64,000 bases of DNA from NCBI GenBank assembly GCA_963755155.1, contig CAVWIV010000013.1, positions 39,511-103,510 on the forward strand, read 5' to 3'. How positions within the stretch are numbered: position 1 is the stretch's first letter; each line of letters opens with the position of its first letter. The DNA comes from PALSA-612 sp963755155 (GTDB taxonomy: Bacteria; Actinomycetota; Thermoleophilia; Gaiellales; Gaiellaceae). This document shows, piece by piece, positions 63,234 to 64,000 of this stretch. The translations under genes and the position numbers were made by a program. The notes under the pieces are model-generated. The model was given only the letters and a program-made list of their open reading frames with translations, was not told the origin of the DNA and searched no databases.

Positions 63234-64000
63234 TCAGCGTTCGGACGCAGCCGGACATCCCGGTGCGCCCGTCGCCTGGCGCACCGCATCGCGGATCGCC
63301 TCGGCGGCCACGTCGGCCGCGAGCGCGGCCACGACGGCCGCATCGGCTTCCACCGCGTTCGTCGCCGCGCAGAACACCGTGTCGCCGTCGAACGGCGTCC
63401 AGACGGGGGTGATCGCGCGGGCCATGCCGGCGCCGGTCGCCCGCGCGCCGAGCCACGCCTCGGTCTTCGTCAGCCGCGCATCGGTGAGCACGCACACGAG
63501 CGTCGTCGCCTCCCGGCCGGAACGCCCGCGCAGGCCCTGCTCGCGCAGCACATCCGAGCACCGCACGTACGCCGCCGTCGTGCCAGATACCGGCGAGCAC
63601 CGAGGCGTCTTCATCGAGCACTTCGCCGACAGCGTTTACGACCGCGATCGCCGCGATGACTCCGCCGCTGCCCAGTTCGAGGCTCGCCATACCGAGACCA
63701 CCCTTCGTCCGTCCTTCGAGCAAGAGCTTCCCTACCGTGCAACCGGTCCCGGCCCCGACGCTGCCGCGCTCCGGAGATGAGGTCGCTGCATCACATGCGG
63801 CGTATCCCGCGTCCGCGGTGGGCCACGCCGATGCGCTGCCGAGAGCGAGGTCATAGACGACGGCGCCCGCGACGATCGGCACAACGCCCGCCGGCAGCAC
63901 GTACCCGCGGCCCCGCTCGGCGAGCCAGCGGACGACGCCGTCTGCCGCGGCCAGCCCGAACGCGCTACCGCCCGTGAGGAGAATCGCGTTCGCGCCGGCG
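63234..64000 (-). CDS. S58/P1-family peptidase (NylC/DmpA-like), cut by right edge and frameshifted
   Basis: Self-cleaving N-terminal-nucleophile hydrolase of the DmpA/NylC group. The visible N-terminal part (LLTGGSAFGLAAADGVVRWL, GRTKGGLGMASLELGSGG) and the C-terminal part with the nucleophile region EATTLVCVLTDARLTKTEA and TPFDGDTVF are in different frames. The change lies at about 63590-63610 and implies one base lost. The second Thr of ATTLV fits the nucleophile Thr that follows the self-cleavage site in NylC. The 5' end is outside the window. Substrate unknown (beta-peptides or cyclic amides in relatives). Confidence 0.78.

Overview
The window is about 64 kb of very GC-rich bacterial DNA, packed with overlapping genes and mostly transcribed on the minus strand. 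Actinobacterial traits are a GarA-like FHA protein next to a MerR regulator, an RsiG-like c-di-GMP anti-sigma protein, DivIVA/SepF/YggT, an ImuB/DnaE2 mutasome with LexA boxes, and a SigB-type promoter. A two-subunit glycyl-tRNA synthetase and the unusual secreted proteins suggest a deep-branching actinobacterium such as Thermoleophilia (inference only). I see no phage, insertion sequence or CRISPR array.

Layout. 1-5544: an unknown gene cut by the left edge, then (minus) pgsA-like, a sugar nucleotidyltransferase/phosphomannomutase fusion, rsiG-like, FHA, merR and apt. 5600-8740: hutF, a GH99-like secreted protein, tRNA-Pro(GGG) and an M23 peptidase. 8819-28948: one run of 25 minus-strand genes (read from high to low coordinates): murA, a HisB-like pseudoenzyme, ridA, a DHH-CBS-tRNA nucleotidyltransferase, a methyltransferase, pgeF, yggS, sepF, yggT, divIVA, a DksA/TraR protein, lspA, rluD, rpsB, tsf, pyrH, frr, uppS, cdsA, dxr, rseP, ispG, proS and an XRE regulator. 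It joins envelope synthesis, cell division, isoprenoid synthesis and translation. 28972-37341: an HD protein, a secreted protein, an EEP-family protein, a class V aminotransferase, and the SOS mutagenesis genes dnaE2, a DUF6504-like gene and imuB with a bicupin gene between them. 37476-43016: MOSC, gamma-glutamyltransferase, ComB, rhomboid, ClC channel and a membrane protein. 43024-50064: three large secreted proteins. 50061-54334: ppdK, a stress-type PRC-barrel gene, a small membrane protein and the PPDK regulator ppsR. 54392-55912: a fourth secreted protein of the same kind. 55967-64000: M20 amidohydrolase, glyS, glyQ, a membrane-anchored protein, an MFS transporter, an acetyltransferase, a small protein, recO and an S58/NylC-like peptidase cut by the right edge.

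The most interesting features are a basic FecR-like module shared by four otherwise different secreted proteins; two related, highly structured non-coding elements (upstream of sepF and of ppdK); the RsiG-like protein; and several degenerate enzymes. At least nine genes carry one-base frameshifts, mostly single-base gains, including rpsB and sepF. Sequence error is the likeliest explanation, so gene breaks here should not be read as biology without checking. No stretch over 300 bases lacks a gene; the largest non-coding gaps are 52656-52897, 37342-37475, 22100-22253, 7743-7879 and 18707-18812.
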